From an uncultured Campylobacter sp. (GTDB lineage Bacteria; Campylobacterota; Campylobacteria; Campylobacterales; Campylobacteraceae), in assembly GCF_937997535.1 (NCBI RefSeq), contig NZ_CALKTT010000094.1:1-36367 (forward strand): a stretch of DNA of 36,367 nucleotides, written 5' to 3'. Position numbers and translations under genes: made by a program. Below the pieces are notes generated by a model. The model was not told the origin of the DNA, did not search any database, and worked only from the letters and a program-made list of their open reading frames with translations. Numbering within the stretch: the stretch's first letter is position 1; every line of letters begins with the position of its first letter. This document shows positions 8,277-17,219 of this stretch, piece by piece.

Positions 8277-10274
8277 CTAACCTACGATTGCGCCGTTTTT
8301 TACGGGCGCGAGAGTACTAAGCAGCGTGAGACTGCCGTCCTCGGCACTTAAAATCATGCCCTCGCTGCTATGTTTAAAAATTTTAGCGGGTTTTAAATTT
8401 GCCAGCACGCAGATCTGCTTGCCGATAAGCGCGGCGGGATCGTAAAATTTCGCGATACCGCTGATGATTTGACGCGGTCTCTCCTCGCCCAAATCGATCA
8501 TAAATCGCAACAACTTCTCGCTACCCTCAATGTTTTCGCACTCCAAAATCGTGCCGACTTTGATAACACACTTTTTAAAATCATCGATTTTAATCTGCAC
8601 TTCAGATGCTGCGCCTTGGGCTTCTTGCACCGTAGCGCCCGAGCCGGAAGCGTTTGCGTTTAAGTTTAGCGCGCTTTTTGCCGCAGCGTCTGTGCCCGAA
8701 CCGCTTGCAGAATTTGCAGTGCCATCCAACCTGTCGTAGTCCGCCTTCGGCATTAGCTCGTGATCGATCTTGGTAAAAAGCGGCTCGCACGGCTTGGCCT
8801 TAAAATCTAAAATTTCGCCGCGAAGTATGAGCTTTTCATAAAGCGGAGTGGATATTTCAAAGCCGAGCGTGTCTGCGATACGTGCCGCCGTCTTCGGCAT
8901 CGCGGGACTTAGCAGCACGGCGACTTTAGCCAAAATATTTGCAACCAATGCGACGAGAGCCAACGCCTTAGCCTGCTCGCCGTTTTTCATCAAATTCCAC
9001 GGCTCGTATTTTGCAATCGAAGCGTTCGCAAGAGCAAGCGCCCTCCAAAGCTCCTCCAAGTATCTATTGGTAGCGACCTCCTCAAGCGCGCTAAGCGCGG
9101 CGCTTAGATATGAGTTCGCCTCCTTGATCTCGGCGGTGAAAAATTTCATCACGTCTTTGGAATTTATGACGTAGTCCGAGTATTTTGCGCTCATGCCAAC
9201 GATGCGGCTAAGTAGATTTCCAAGCTCGTTGGCAAGCTCGGAATTTACGCGGTTGATGATCGCTTTTTGCGAAAAATCGCCGTCTTGGCCGAACGGTACC
9301 TCGCGCAGTAAGAAATACCTAAACTGCTCCAACCCATAGGCGTTTGCGACCTCGCGCGGATCCACGACGTTGCCCAGGCTCTTGCTCATCTTTTTGCCGT
9401 CTCGCGTCCACCAGCCGTGAGCTGCGATGCTGCGTGGCATATTTAGTCCCAGGCTCATCAAAAACGCAGGCCAATAAACGGCGTGAAAGCGTAAAATGTC
9501 CTTGCCCACGATGTGCAGCGCGTCGCTCCAATACTCCATCCGCTCGCCGCCCGCGCAAAATCCGAGCGAGCTAAGATAATCCATTAGCGCGTCCAGCCAG
9601 ACGTAAATCACGTGCTTCGGATCGTTCAGCTCGGGCGGAATTTTAACGCCCCAATCAAAGCCCGTTCTCGTGATCGAAAGATCCTTCAGACCGCTTTTTA
9701 CGAAGCTTACGACCTCGTTTTTTTTGCCTAGGGGCAGGATGCACTTTTCATCCTCGTACCATTTCAAAAGTCGCTCTGCATAGGCGCTAAGCCTGAAAAA
9801 ATAGCTCTCCTCTTTTAAAATTTTAGTCTTTTTGCCGCAGTCGGGGCAATACTCGCCGTCGATTAGCTGAGCGGAAGGAAAAAAACTCTCGCAGCTTACG
9901 CAGTAGTTGCCCTCGTATTCGCCCTTATAAATGTCGCCCTTTTCATACATCTTGCGAAATACGTTTTGCACCGCCGCCTCATGCGCGGCATCGGTAGTGC
10001 GCGAAAACATATCGTAGCTGATGTCAAACTCGTCCCACAGGTCTTTAAATTTAGCGCTTACACCGTCTGCGTACTGCTTTGGGCTCTGGCCGTGCTTGGC
10101 TGCGGCCTCCTCGATCTTTTGGCCGTGCTCATCGGTGCCAGTTTTAAAAAAAACTTCGTGCCCTTGCAGGCGGTAAAATCTAGCCATCGTATCGGCGATG
10201 ATCGTCGTGTATGCATGACCGATGTGCGGGACATCGTTTACGTAATAAATCGGCGTCATTATGTATTTTTTCAT
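8277..10274 (-). CDS. metG: Methionyl-tRNA synthetase
   Basis: 665 residues. Class I synthetase that charges tRNA-Met in the cytoplasm. HIGH motif at residues 17-20 (PHIGHAYTT), a zinc-knuckle insert with two CxxC pairs (CVSCESFF and YCPDCGKK), the KMSKS loop in GKKMSKSLGN, and the helical anticodon-binding domain after it. The C-terminal hundred residues form the EMAP/Trbp111-like tRNA-binding domain (IDDFKKCVIKVGTILE, SEKLLRFMIDLGEERPRQI, VLANLKPAKIFKHSSEGMIL), which also dimerises bacterial MetRS. A low-complexity Ala/Ser/Gly/Asn linker of about 40 residues joins the two parts. AAGGAG sits just upstream of the ATG. The gene leads the set with the Ala/Lys/Ser-rich and Mur-N-like genes. Confidence 0.97.
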   Translation of the reverse strand: MKKYIMTPIYYVNDVPHIGHAYTTIIADTMARFYRLQGHEVFFKTGTDEHGQKIEEAAAKHGQSPKQYADGVSAKFKDLWDEFDISYDMFSRTTDAAHEAAVQNVFRKMYEKGDIYKGEYEGNYCVSCESFFPSAQLIDGEYCPDCGKKTKILKEESYFFRLSAYAERLLKWYEDEKCILPLGKKNEVVSFVKSGLKDLSITRTGFDWGVKIPPELNDPKHVIYVWLDALMDYLSSLGFCAGGERMEYWSDALHIVGKDILRFHAVYWPAFLMSLGLNMPRSIAAHGWWTRDGKKMSKSLGNVVDPREVANAYGLEQFRYFLLREVPFGQDGDFSQKAIINRVNSELANELGNLLSRIVGMSAKYSDYVINSKDVMKFFTAEIKEANSYLSAALSALEEVATNRYLEELWRALALANASIAKYEPWNLMKNGEQAKALALVALVANILAKVAVLLSPAMPKTAARIADTLGFEISTPLYEKLILRGEILDFKAKPCEPLFTKIDHELMPKADYDRLDGTANSASGSGTDAAAKSALNLNANASGSGATVQEAQGAASEVQIKIDDFKKCVIKVGTILECENIEGSEKLLRFMIDLGEERPRQIISGIAKFYDPAALIGKQICVLANLKPAKIFKHSSEGMILSAEDGSLTLLSTLAPVKNGAIVG

Positions 10275-10300
10275 TATTCTCCTTAAATGCTTTAAATTAT

Positions 10301-10990
10301 TTACTGCGCCGCGTTACCCGTATTTGATTTCAGCGTATAACTTACGTATCCCGTCTCGGGCTGAATACTTATATAGGCATGCTCTTTAGCATCATTGGTA
10401 AGCGTGATTATGCATGGATTTTGGCCCACAAAAAGCCTATCATATGGCACATTAGAGTTCGCTAACTGCCCCATTGGGCGACCATAAGAATCAAAGGAGA
10501 TGGTGTGATTGTTTCCATTACCGCAATTAGTAAATTCTATATTGCTTATATTATATGTTGCTTCTAAATTTAGCTTTTTATTCATTCTTGCACCATCAGT
10601 ATTGGCAGGTTGCCTAGCAAAGCCCGAAGTAAGCAGTTTGTTAGGATTCTGCGGATCAGCTGCCATAGAATTTAGGCTATTTGGTTGTCCGTTTGAACCC
10701 GGGAAAGCTCCGTTATCCCAATATATATTATATCGCCATCCTGCTGCAGAGCCCGGTGCTCCTTGATCGGTAAATTGAATCCTCCAAAATCTCTTAAACC
10801 AATTAGGATCGTCAGGATCGAATTTGTTATCATTCATAGCCAGCTGCTGAGTATAACGAATATGAGCAGCTACTTGATCTGCCGCCTCCACAAGGCTATT
10901 TCGATTAATTTGAGGCACCGCCACCGCCGCTAGAATTCCAACCACCACGATGATGAAAATCAGCTCTATCATAGTAAATGCTTTTTTCAT
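10301..10990 (-). CDS. Type IV pilin-like/pseudopilin protein
   Basis: 229 residues. The N-terminus MKKAFTMIELIFIIVVVGIL is a class III (prepilin) signal with the conserved Glu five residues after the cleavage point and a hydrophobic helix. Residue -1 is Ala where Gly is standard, which is common in Campylobacter pseudopilins. The globular part has two cysteines (C156 and C193) that could form a disulfide near the C-terminus. Epsilonproteobacteria carry such single pseudopilins linked to type II secretion or transformation machinery, but no assembly ATPase or secretin gene is present here. It lies 27 bp upstream of nothing else recognisable in that system. A glycosyltransferase gene precedes it on the same strand. 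Confidence 0.85.
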   Translation of the reverse strand: MKKAFTMIELIFIIVVVGILAAVAVPQINRNSLVEAADQVAAHIRYTQQLAMNDNKFDPDDPNWFKRFWRIQFTDQGAPGSAAGWRYNIYWDNGAFPGSNGQPNSLNSMAADPQNPNKLLTSGFARQPANTDGARMNKKLNLEATYNISNIEFTNCGNGNNHTISFDSYGRPMGQLANSNVPYDRLFVGQNPCIITLTNDAKEHAYISIQPETGYVSYTLKSNTGNAAQ

Positions 10991-11017
10991 AATTTTTACC
11001 TTTCATAAAAATTTTGT

Positions 11018-12220
11018 TTATATTTTAACATAAAATTTCGCAATTAGCACGCCTTGCTTGTAAATATCTATACTTTGTGTCGAATTTTCAGAATTTCGCT
11101 CATAAATATACGCGTCCTCGCCGCTTGGCAAGTCGTAAAATTTCAGGCGCAGGCACAGCTTTTTATTATCGCAGCTCACGCTTTTTACTCCGCGATCTTT
11201 TAGCTCGCTCGCTAGCTCCTTAGCTACGTCAAATTTATAGATGAAATGCCTCTGCGGCTTGTTTGCAAACACCGCCTTATACATCACGTCGCTAAAAACC
11301 ACCGCGAAGTAGCTAAACATCAAGCTTGCCAGCGTCACACCCACGGCGATCTTGTGAAAGGTGCGAAATTTAGGCAATCTAACGCGGTATGAATTAAATA
11401 AAACCCGAATGATCAGAGGCGTAGCGATAACGCAATACGGCAACGTCATCTCAAGCGCGACGCGCTGTCTTAGCGAAAAAAGCATCGTCAGACAAAGCGC
11501 GCTCGTGGCGATGAACCACAGCAGGCTCTTTTCCTCTTTGATCCAAATTCTGTAGATCGTGTAGATGAAAAATAAAAACACTAAAGGCGAAAACGCGCCC
11601 GCAAAAACGCCCACGGTATCTAAAAAATATCCCTTCGGCTTGCCCTCCGAGCTTACGTCGTAAAAGATCATGCTGAAGCTAAATAGCGCTATGCAAAGTA
11701 GCAAAAGCTCCTTTTTGCGCGTATAAAGCGCCCAAATTCCAAAGCCCACGTAGAGCATAAAAAACGCTCGGTCGATCAGGGCGCAAACGGACAGAAGGAC
11801 GAAAAGAGCGATATTGTATTCACTCTTTGCAAAATAGATCGCCAGCAGCGTGAAAAAAACGATGATGCCCGCAGGATTTAGCAAGATCGCGCTACTCATC
11901 GATGCAGGAAGCGCCATAAATAGAGCCGTAGCTACCACCCTATCGAAGCGACGCTTTAGAATAAATTTTGAAATTTTATAGATCATCGCGGCGTTTGCGA
12001 AGTGGATCAAAATAAACGGCACGCGCAGAGCGTAGTCGTTGCGCCCGAAAATTTCGCAGCTTAAATTTGCGATTAGCGAAACGAGGGATTTTTTCTCATA
12101 AAAAATTTCGACCTCGTAGTAGCTGATGCTTAAATTTGAAATCGCATAAAGCAGAAATATGCCCTGAAACAGGCACATTATAGAGATTACGAAAATTTCA
12201 TTTTGATAAAGCTTCTTCAC
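11018..12220 (-). CDS. Membrane glycosyltransferase, GT39/ArnT-like
   Basis: About 400 residues with roughly eight to ten membrane helices and a soluble C-terminal domain. The first loop after helix one contains YYEVEIFYEKKSLVSLIANL, then GRNDYALRVPFILIHFANAA. This layout (an acidic residue in the first loop, then 'R.P......') matches GT39/PMT_2-type polyprenyl-phosphate sugar transferases. Residues 86-120 hold ALFMALPASMSSAILLNPAG, as in that fold. The frame can be read from a GTG at 12241 or an ATG at 12226, but AAGGA stands 5 nt before the GTG at 12220, so I prefer that start. The likely role is transfer of a sugar from undecaprenyl-phosphate to an envelope acceptor; donor and acceptor are unknown. 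Confidence 0.7.
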   Translation of the reverse strand: MKKLYQNEIFVISIMCLFQGIFLLYAISNLSISYYEVEIFYEKKSLVSLIANLSCEIFGRNDYALRVPFILIHFANAAMIYKISKFILKRRFDRVVATALFMALPASMSSAILLNPAGIIVFFTLLAIYFAKSEYNIALFVLLSVCALIDRAFFMLYVGFGIWALYTRKKELLLLCIALFSFSMIFYDVSSEGKPKGYFLDTVGVFAGAFSPLVFLFFIYTIYRIWIKEEKSLLWFIATSALCLTMLFSLRQRVALEMTLPYCVIATPLIIRVLFNSYRVRLPKFRTFHKIAVGVTLASLMFSYFAVVFSDVMYKAVFANKPQRHFIYKFDVAKELASELKDRGVKSVSCDNKKLCLRLKFYDLPSGEDAYIYERNSENSTQSIDIYKQGVLIAKFYVKI

Positions 12221-12338
12221 TCTCATCCTTGCTGCGGGCACTTTAAATTTACGACCTAAATTTTACGACCGGAATTTTATAAAATTTAAACCGCCGAATC
12301 TTTTAAAATTTAGCCACTAAATTTAACCGCGCGCCGCT

Positions 12339-12788
12339 TCATTCCTCTATCGTATAATTTTCCCAAAAGAAATTTATCCACTCATCCGTCTTTGAAATTT
12401 TAAAATCGGGCTGGATGAGCGCCTTGGGTTTGTAAAAAATCACTGCCGTTTTAAGCTCTATTTGCGGGAATTTCTCCAGCAGCACGCGCTTGATCTCGAC
12501 CATGCTGTCGCCGCTGTCGATAATATCGTCCACCAGCAGCACGCGCTTATAAAGCTCCAGATCTGGCACGTTGAAAACGTCGATGGTATCGAGCTTTTTG
12601 GTGTCTGCGTAGTGGATGGAATTTATCGAAAATATCGTCCGCATATCAAGCGCATTGGCTAGCGCGTGGCCGAATGTGAGCCCACCCCTAGCGATCGCCA
12701 CGATTGCATCGGGCATAAATTCGTCCCTAACCTGCTTTGCTATAACTCTTGCGTCGCGATCCATCTCGTCAAAACTATAAAATCTCAT
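12339..12788 (-). CDS. Purine (xanthine/guanine-type) phosphoribosyltransferase
   Basis: 149 residues, type I phosphoribosyltransferase fold. The PRPP-binding loop reads VLLVDDIIDSGDSM, the PPi loop is AIVAIARGGLTFGHALANAL near residue 30, and the C-terminal DEWINFFWENY has the aromatic/acidic hood pattern of xanthine-guanine phosphoribosyltransferases. It would convert xanthine, guanine or hypoxanthine plus PRPP to the nucleotide in the cytoplasm. It follows the purine permease by 15 bp on the same strand, and both follow mqnE, so uptake and salvage appear to be one operon. I recall the same order (Cj1368-Cj1370) in C. jejuni. The base specificity cannot be read from sequence alone. Confidence 0.85.
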   Translation of the reverse strand: MRFYSFDEMDRDARVIAKQVRDEFMPDAIVAIARGGLTFGHALANALDMRTIFSINSIHYADTKKLDTIDVFNVPDLELYKRVLLVDDIIDSGDSMVEIKRVLLEKFPQIELKTAVIFYKPKALIQPDFKISKTDEWINFFWENYTIEE

Positions 12789-12803
12789 ATTTTTCCTTAA
12801 AAT

Positions 12804-14099
12804 TTAATGCATTAAAAATACTAAAACGCTAATCGCGCCGAGCGTCAAAACGCCGAAATTTAAATCTTTTATCCTGCGCTGAGCGAGTCTAACTACGATA
12901 TAAGCGATAAAGCCGAAGCTTAAGCCGTTGGTGATCGAATAGGTAAAAGGCATCAAAAATACTATAAAAAACGCAGGGATTAAAATTCCAGCGTCGCTAT
13001 AATCGATCTTGCCAAGTTCGCTAAACATCAAAACCCCGACCATTACGAGGATCGGATAGATCGCATTTGCAGGGATCGCCTTAAATAGCGGCAGCATAAA
13101 CAGCGTCAGCACGAAAAACATAGCGCAAAATACCGCGGTAAGTCCCGTGCGACCGCCCGCCTCCACGCCGCTGGCGCTCTCGGCAAACGCAGTAACCGTG
13201 CTCGTTCCTATAACGGCGCCCGCAACGCTGCCTATCGCATCGGAGGTTAAATTTCTAGATAGTTTTTTCATGCCGTCTTTGCTATTCTCTCCAAAAAGTC
13301 CCGCGCGATTGCCAACGCCGGTTAGAGTGCCGATGCTATCAAATAGATGCGTGACGAAAAACGTGATTATAAAAGGCATGAAGGCTAGCTTTAGCGCTCC
13401 GGGGATATCCAGCTTAGCAAATATCGGCGTTATGCCGCTTGGCGCGCTTACGATGCCATGTGGTGCGGGCGAAATTCCAGCCACCCACGCAACGCACGAA
13501 GTAATCAAAATGCTTAAGATAAACGCCGCCTTGATTCTAAGCACGAAAAGCACAAGCACGACCGCTAAGCCTAAAATCCCAAGCAAAACATTTAGATCTT
13601 TTAAATTTCCTAAAGTTACTAGCGTCGCCTGACTAGGCGCGATGACGCCCATCTGTTTAAGCCCGATAAAGCAGATGAAAGCCCCGATACCCGCACTTAT
13701 GGCGCGACGCAGATCAAGCGGGATAGATTTGATAACCCAAACGCGAAAGTTCGTAAACGAAAGCACGGTAAAAAGCGCTCCGCTTATCGCTACGATGCCA
13801 AGTGCGCTCTGCCATGGCAGCTTCGCATCCACGCACAACGCAAAGGTAAAATACGCATTTAGCCCCATGCCGACGCTAAGCGCAACGGGGGTATTTGCAA
13901 AGAGCCCGTTAAATAGCGTCGCGATTATCGTAATAAGCGCGGTTGCCGTAACCAGCGCATCAAACGGCATACCTGCGATGCTCATAATGTTAGCGTTTAC
14001 AGGCACGATGTAAATCATCGCCAAAAACGTAGTAAGCCCTGCGATAAGCTCCTGCCTTACCGACGTTTTTGCCGCGGCGAGATGAAAGAATTTCTCCAC
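12804..14099 (-). CDS. NCS2-family purine permease (AzgA/PbuG-like)
   Basis: 431 residues, hydrophobic throughout, with about 12-14 membrane segments. The N-terminus RQELIAGLTTFLAMIYIVPV and the following ALSVGMGLNAYFTFALC are hallmarks of the AzgA/PbuG branch of nucleobase transporters. ITFFVTHLFDSIGTLTGVGN is the substrate-site helix with Asp, and GTSTVTAFAESASGVEAGGR is the second signature. These carriers import adenine, guanine or hypoxanthine with protons across the inner membrane. It starts 18 bp after mqnE and is followed 15 bp later by the phosphoribosyltransferase that would trap the imported base. Confidence 0.92.
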   Translation of the reverse strand: MEKFFHLAAAKTSVRQELIAGLTTFLAMIYIVPVNANIMSIAGMPFDALVTATALITIIATLFNGLFANTPVALSVGMGLNAYFTFALCVDAKLPWQSALGIVAISGALFTVLSFTNFRVWVIKSIPLDLRRAISAGIGAFICFIGLKQMGVIAPSQATLVTLGNLKDLNVLLGILGLAVVLVLFVLRIKAAFILSILITSCVAWVAGISPAPHGIVSAPSGITPIFAKLDIPGALKLAFMPFIITFFVTHLFDSIGTLTGVGNRAGLFGENSKDGMKKLSRNLTSDAIGSVAGAVIGTSTVTAFAESASGVEAGGRTGLTAVFCAMFFVLTLFMLPLFKAIPANAIYPILVMVGVLMFSELGKIDYSDAGILIPAFFIVFLMPFTYSITNGLSFGFIAYIVVRLAQRRIKDLNFGVLTLGAISVLVFLMH

Positions 14100-14117
14100 T
14101 TGCTCCTCCTTTAGAAT

Positions 14118-15200
14118 TTATTCGTAAATTTCGATCTGGTTATACAAGCTGTCGCGCTCTACGGGCACAAAGCCCGCCGTGCTGATCATATCGATAAAAT
14201 CGCGCTTGCTCTGCCCTTTTTTACTACCGGCGCCGGCGCTGCTTTGAATGCTTTCGTTCTCAATCGTGCCGTCAAGATCATCCGCGCCGAAATCCTGCGC
14301 CACAAGAGCTAAGCTTAAAGTCGAGGTCGCCCAATACGCCTTGATATGCGCGACGTTGTCAAGCAGAATTCTACTAATTGCGATCGTTTTTAAAATTTCG
14401 ACCGAGCCCAAAAAGCCCTTCACGTCCAGGTAGTTGTTCTCGCGCTGATACACGAGCGGGATGAAGGCGTTGAAACCGCCGCCGTTAGCGCGAGCTAGGC
14501 TCTCATCTTGCAGCGCGCGGATGCGCAAGATGTGATCGATACGGTGAGCGCGGCTTTCGATATGGCCAAAGAGCATCGTGGCGTTGCTCCGGCGCCCGCG
14601 CGCATGCCACAGCGAGTGAATACGTAGCCACTGCTCGCTTGAGACCTTGCCTTTGCAAATTTGATCCCTGATCTGCTCGTCAAAAATTTCGGCGCCGCCC
14701 CCCGGCATCGAATCCACGCCGCTTTGTATCATCAGCTCTATCGTCTCTTCGTAGCTCATCTTCCACTTTCGCCGCCAGTAATCGATCTCCGCCGCGGTCA
14801 TCGCCTTGATGTGCAGAAGCGGATATTTTTGCTTTATCGCTTTAAAAATTCCCAAATATTGCTGCGGCGTAACGAATGGATTGTGCGAACTTACGATATG
14901 AATCTCCTTCGTGCCGCGCGCTACGGTCTCATCCACGATACGCATGATCTCATCATCGCTCATCGTGTAGGCGTTTTCGTTCTTGCGGTGCGCCGAAAAT
15001 GCGCAAAATTTACAGGTATCTGCGCATAAATTCGAAGGATTGATATGACGATTCGCATTGAAATAGACGTTTTTGCCGTTTTTTTCTTTGCGAATAGCAA
15101 AGGCGAATTTGCCCAGATCGAAAAGGTCCAAATCCCATAACTTCACGCCGTCTTCGTAATTTAATCTCTCGCCGCTTTGTAGTTTTTCTAAAATTTCCAT
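14118..15200 (-). CDS. mqnE: Aminofutalosine synthase MqnE (radical SAM)
   Basis: 360 residues. Radical SAM enzyme of the futalosine menaquinone route. It joins the adenosyl radical from SAM to 3-[(1-carboxyvinyl)oxy]benzoate to give 6-amino-6-deoxyfutalosine. The iron-sulfur motif is CADTCKFCAFSA (CxxxCxxC) at about residues 58-69, followed by the family stretches GTKEIHIVSSHNPF, AMTAAEIDYWRRKW, GVDSMPGGGAEIFDEQIR and SNATMLFGHIE. The glycine-rich SMPGGGAEIF distinguishes MqnE/MqnC-like enzymes from other radical SAM proteins. It is the first gene of an operon with the purine permease and phosphoribosyltransferase, and lies divergent to glmS. A low-complexity Ser/Gly/Lys insert (SSAGAGSKKGQSK) lies near the C-terminus. 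Confidence 0.92.
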   Translation of the reverse strand: MEILEKLQSGERLNYEDGVKLWDLDLFDLGKFAFAIRKEKNGKNVYFNANRHINPSNLCADTCKFCAFSAHRKNENAYTMSDDEIMRIVDETVARGTKEIHIVSSHNPFVTPQQYLGIFKAIKQKYPLLHIKAMTAAEIDYWRRKWKMSYEETIELMIQSGVDSMPGGGAEIFDEQIRDQICKGKVSSEQWLRIHSLWHARGRRSNATMLFGHIESRAHRIDHILRIRALQDESLARANGGGFNAFIPLVYQRENNYLDVKGFLGSVEILKTIAISRILLDNVAHIKAYWATSTLSLALVAQDFGADDLDGTIENESIQSSAGAGSKKGQSKRDFIDMISTAGFVPVERDSLYNQIEIYE

Positions 15201-15227
15201 CGATTTCCCAAGCCAAATTTTGTGCTA

Positions 15228-15233
15228 ATTATA
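15228..15233 (-). promoter_or_regulatory. Candidate -10 box for the mqnE operon
   Basis: The minus strand reads TATAAT here, about 28 nt before the mqnE ATG, inside the palindrome AATTATATAATT. No good -35 element is visible, as is usual for Campylobacter sigma-70 promoters, but the flank is AT-rich. Confidence 0.45.
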
Positions 15234-15282
15234 TAATTTTTTGCTTACAAAACGGATAAGCGGACTAAATTTAGAGCCGAAT

Positions 15283-15311
15283 TTCGTTAATTTAAAATAG
15301 CGTAGTAAAAT
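15283..15311 (+). promoter_or_regulatory. Candidate promoter of glmS
   Basis: TTCGTT (15283-15288) and TAAAAT (15306-15311) are 17 bp apart and lie 30 bp before the glmS ATG. AAGGAAAG precedes the ATG as ribosome binding site. The match to consensus is moderate. Confidence 0.4.
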
Positions 15312-15341
15312 GGGCGCCAAATTTTAAACAAGGAAAGCAAA

Positions 15342-17159
15342 ATGTGTGGAATCGTAGGCTACATAGGAAACGCCGAAAAGAAAAAAATCATAATAAACGG
15401 ACTGAAAGAACTCGAGTATCGCGGATACGACAGCGCTGGGCTTGCCGTGATGGATGAGAGTGCGAATATAAAGTATTTCAAAGCGGTCGGCAAGCTTAAT
15501 AATCTCGAAGAAAAGATGAAAGATTTCACTTCGCAAGGCTTTGGCGTTGCGATCGGGCATACTCGCTGGGCGACGCACGGAAAGCCTACCGAGCTTAACG
15601 CGCATCCGCATTTTGGAGATTTTAGCTTCGTCGTGCATAACGGTATCATCGAAAACTACATCGAGCTAAAAGATGAGCTTGAAGCGGACGGCGTGAAATT
15701 TTTAAGCCAGACCGATACCGAAGTAATCGTGCATCTTTTTGAAAAAAATTTCAAGGCTAGCAACGACGCATTTAAGGCATATGAAGCCACAATTAAACGG
15801 CTAAAAGGCGCATACGCAACGCTTTTAATCACGAAGGCAGCACCCGGCGAAATTTTCTTTGCTAAAAACGCAGCTCCGCTCATCGTCGCGAAAAACGATA
15901 AAAACGAAATTTTCTTTAGCTCCTCGGATGCTCCGCTCATCGGGCTTGCGAATACGGCTGCATATCTGGACGATCAAATTTACGGCGTTGCAAAGCTTGG
16001 GCAAATCGACATTTTTAAAAACTCTAAACCGCATAATTGCGCCTTTAGTGAGCTTCCGAAAGATAAAGGCTATGCGCAAAAAGAGGGCTTTAGATTTTTT
16101 ATGGAAAAAGAAATTTACGAGCAAGCGCAAGTCGTAACCGAAGCAATGATGGGGCGCGTAATAAAGGGCGGCAAGATAAAATTTGACGAGCTTGATGCGG
16201 CGATGTTTGAGGGTATCGACGAGGTCGTGTTATGTGCCTGCGGCACGAGCTATCACGCCGCGCTCGTGAGTTCGTATCTTTTCGAGCGCATCGCTAAAAT
16301 CCGCACGAAAGTGGAAGTCGCCAGCGAATTCCGCTACAAGGAGCCGTTTTTAAACAAGAATTCCTTATTTATCGTGATCTCGCAAAGTGGCGAGACCGCC
16401 GATACATTAGAGGCGCTGCATATCGCTAAAAAAGCCGGTCTTAGAACGCTTGCGATCTGCAACGTCGATAACAGCTCGATCGTGCGTATGGCGGGCAGCG
16501 TGATCCTCACTCGCGCGGGCATCGAAAAGGGTGTGGCATCTACAAAGGCTTTTGCGACGCAGGTTATGGTGCTATGGATGTTTGTGGTGTATCTTGCAAA
16601 TCTGCGCGAAGTCATCTCGGCGCGCACGAATTCCGCTGAAATTTCGGCGATGCTTCATATCCCGCAAATTTTAAAGATTAAGGACGGCTTGCAGGATAAA
16701 ATTTACCGCATGAGCAAGCACTATCTGCACGGACACGGCTTTTTCTTTATCGGTCGCGATATTTTCTATCCGCTCGCTCTTGAGGGCGCGCTCAAGCTCA
16801 AAGAGATCTCCTATCTGCACGCGGAGGGCTATCCAAGCGGCGAGATGAAGCACGGACCGATCGCTCTTGCGGATTCTAATCTCTTTACGGTTGCGCTGAT
16901 GCCAAAGCATTTGCTCTACGAAAAAACGAAAAGCAATGTCGAAGAGCTTGCTGCGCGCGATGCGTATATTTTAGCTATCAGTCCGGAAGAGCCCGAGATC
17001 GCGGATGATTTTATCAAAACAAGCGAGCAGAGCCACGCGATGAGCGAGTTTTTTGAGATGATGATAATTTTACAAATTCTAGCTCTTGAAATCTCCGTCA
17101 GACTTGGCAATGACGTGGATATGCCGCGAAATTTAGCCAAAAGTGTCACCGTAGAATAA
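15342..17159 (+). CDS. glmS: Glutamine-fructose-6-phosphate aminotransferase (isomerizing)
   Basis: 605 residues, the usual length. It makes glucosamine-6-phosphate from fructose-6-phosphate and glutamine, the entry step to UDP-GlcNAc for cell wall, LOS and glycans. The N-terminus MCGIVGYIG puts the nucleophile Cys2 in place after Met removal. The glutaminase domain continues with GHTRWATHGKPTELNAHPH and the SDAPLIG segment. Two SIS domains follow: the first with ACGTSYHAALVSSYLFE, SQSGETADT and GVASTKAFATQV, the second with GRDIFYPLALEGALKLKEIS and HGPIAL. The C-terminus PRNLAKSVTVE is the canonical tail that closes the active site. It is divergent from mqnE. Confidence 0.98.
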   Translation: MCGIVGYIGNAEKKKIIINGLKELEYRGYDSAGLAVMDESANIKYFKAVGKLNNLEEKMKDFTSQGFGVAIGHTRWATHGKPTELNAHPHFGDFSFVVHNGIIENYIELKDELEADGVKFLSQTDTEVIVHLFEKNFKASNDAFKAYEATIKRLKGAYATLLITKAAPGEIFFAKNAAPLIVAKNDKNEIFFSSSDAPLIGLANTAAYLDDQIYGVAKLGQIDIFKNSKPHNCAFSELPKDKGYAQKEGFRFFMEKEIYEQAQVVTEAMMGRVIKGGKIKFDELDAAMFEGIDEVVLCACGTSYHAALVSSYLFERIAKIRTKVEVASEFRYKEPFLNKNSLFIVISQSGETADTLEALHIAKKAGLRTLAICNVDNSSIVRMAGSVILTRAGIEKGVASTKAFATQVMVLWMFVVYLANLREVISARTNSAEISAMLHIPQILKIKDGLQDKIYRMSKHYLHGHGFFFIGRDIFYPLALEGALKLKEISYLHAEGYPSGEMKHGPIALADSNLFTVALMPKHLLYEKTKSNVEELAARDAYILAISPEEPEIADDFIKTSEQSHAMSEFFEMMIILQILALEISVRLGNDVDMPRNLAKSVTVE

Positions 17160-17219
17160 TCGTTTTTTAAGTTCATTTTGACTAATATTTCTCATTAAAA
17201 AATCGGGGAATGTTAGTAT

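Noticed and set aside
7655..8320. 221-codon hydrophobic plus-strand frame opposite the Ala/Lys/Ser-rich gene
   Set aside because: Ala/Lys/Ser codons mirrored give Ala/Phe/Leu-rich frames. The minus-strand gene is coupled to both neighbours, while this frame has no ribosome site or context.
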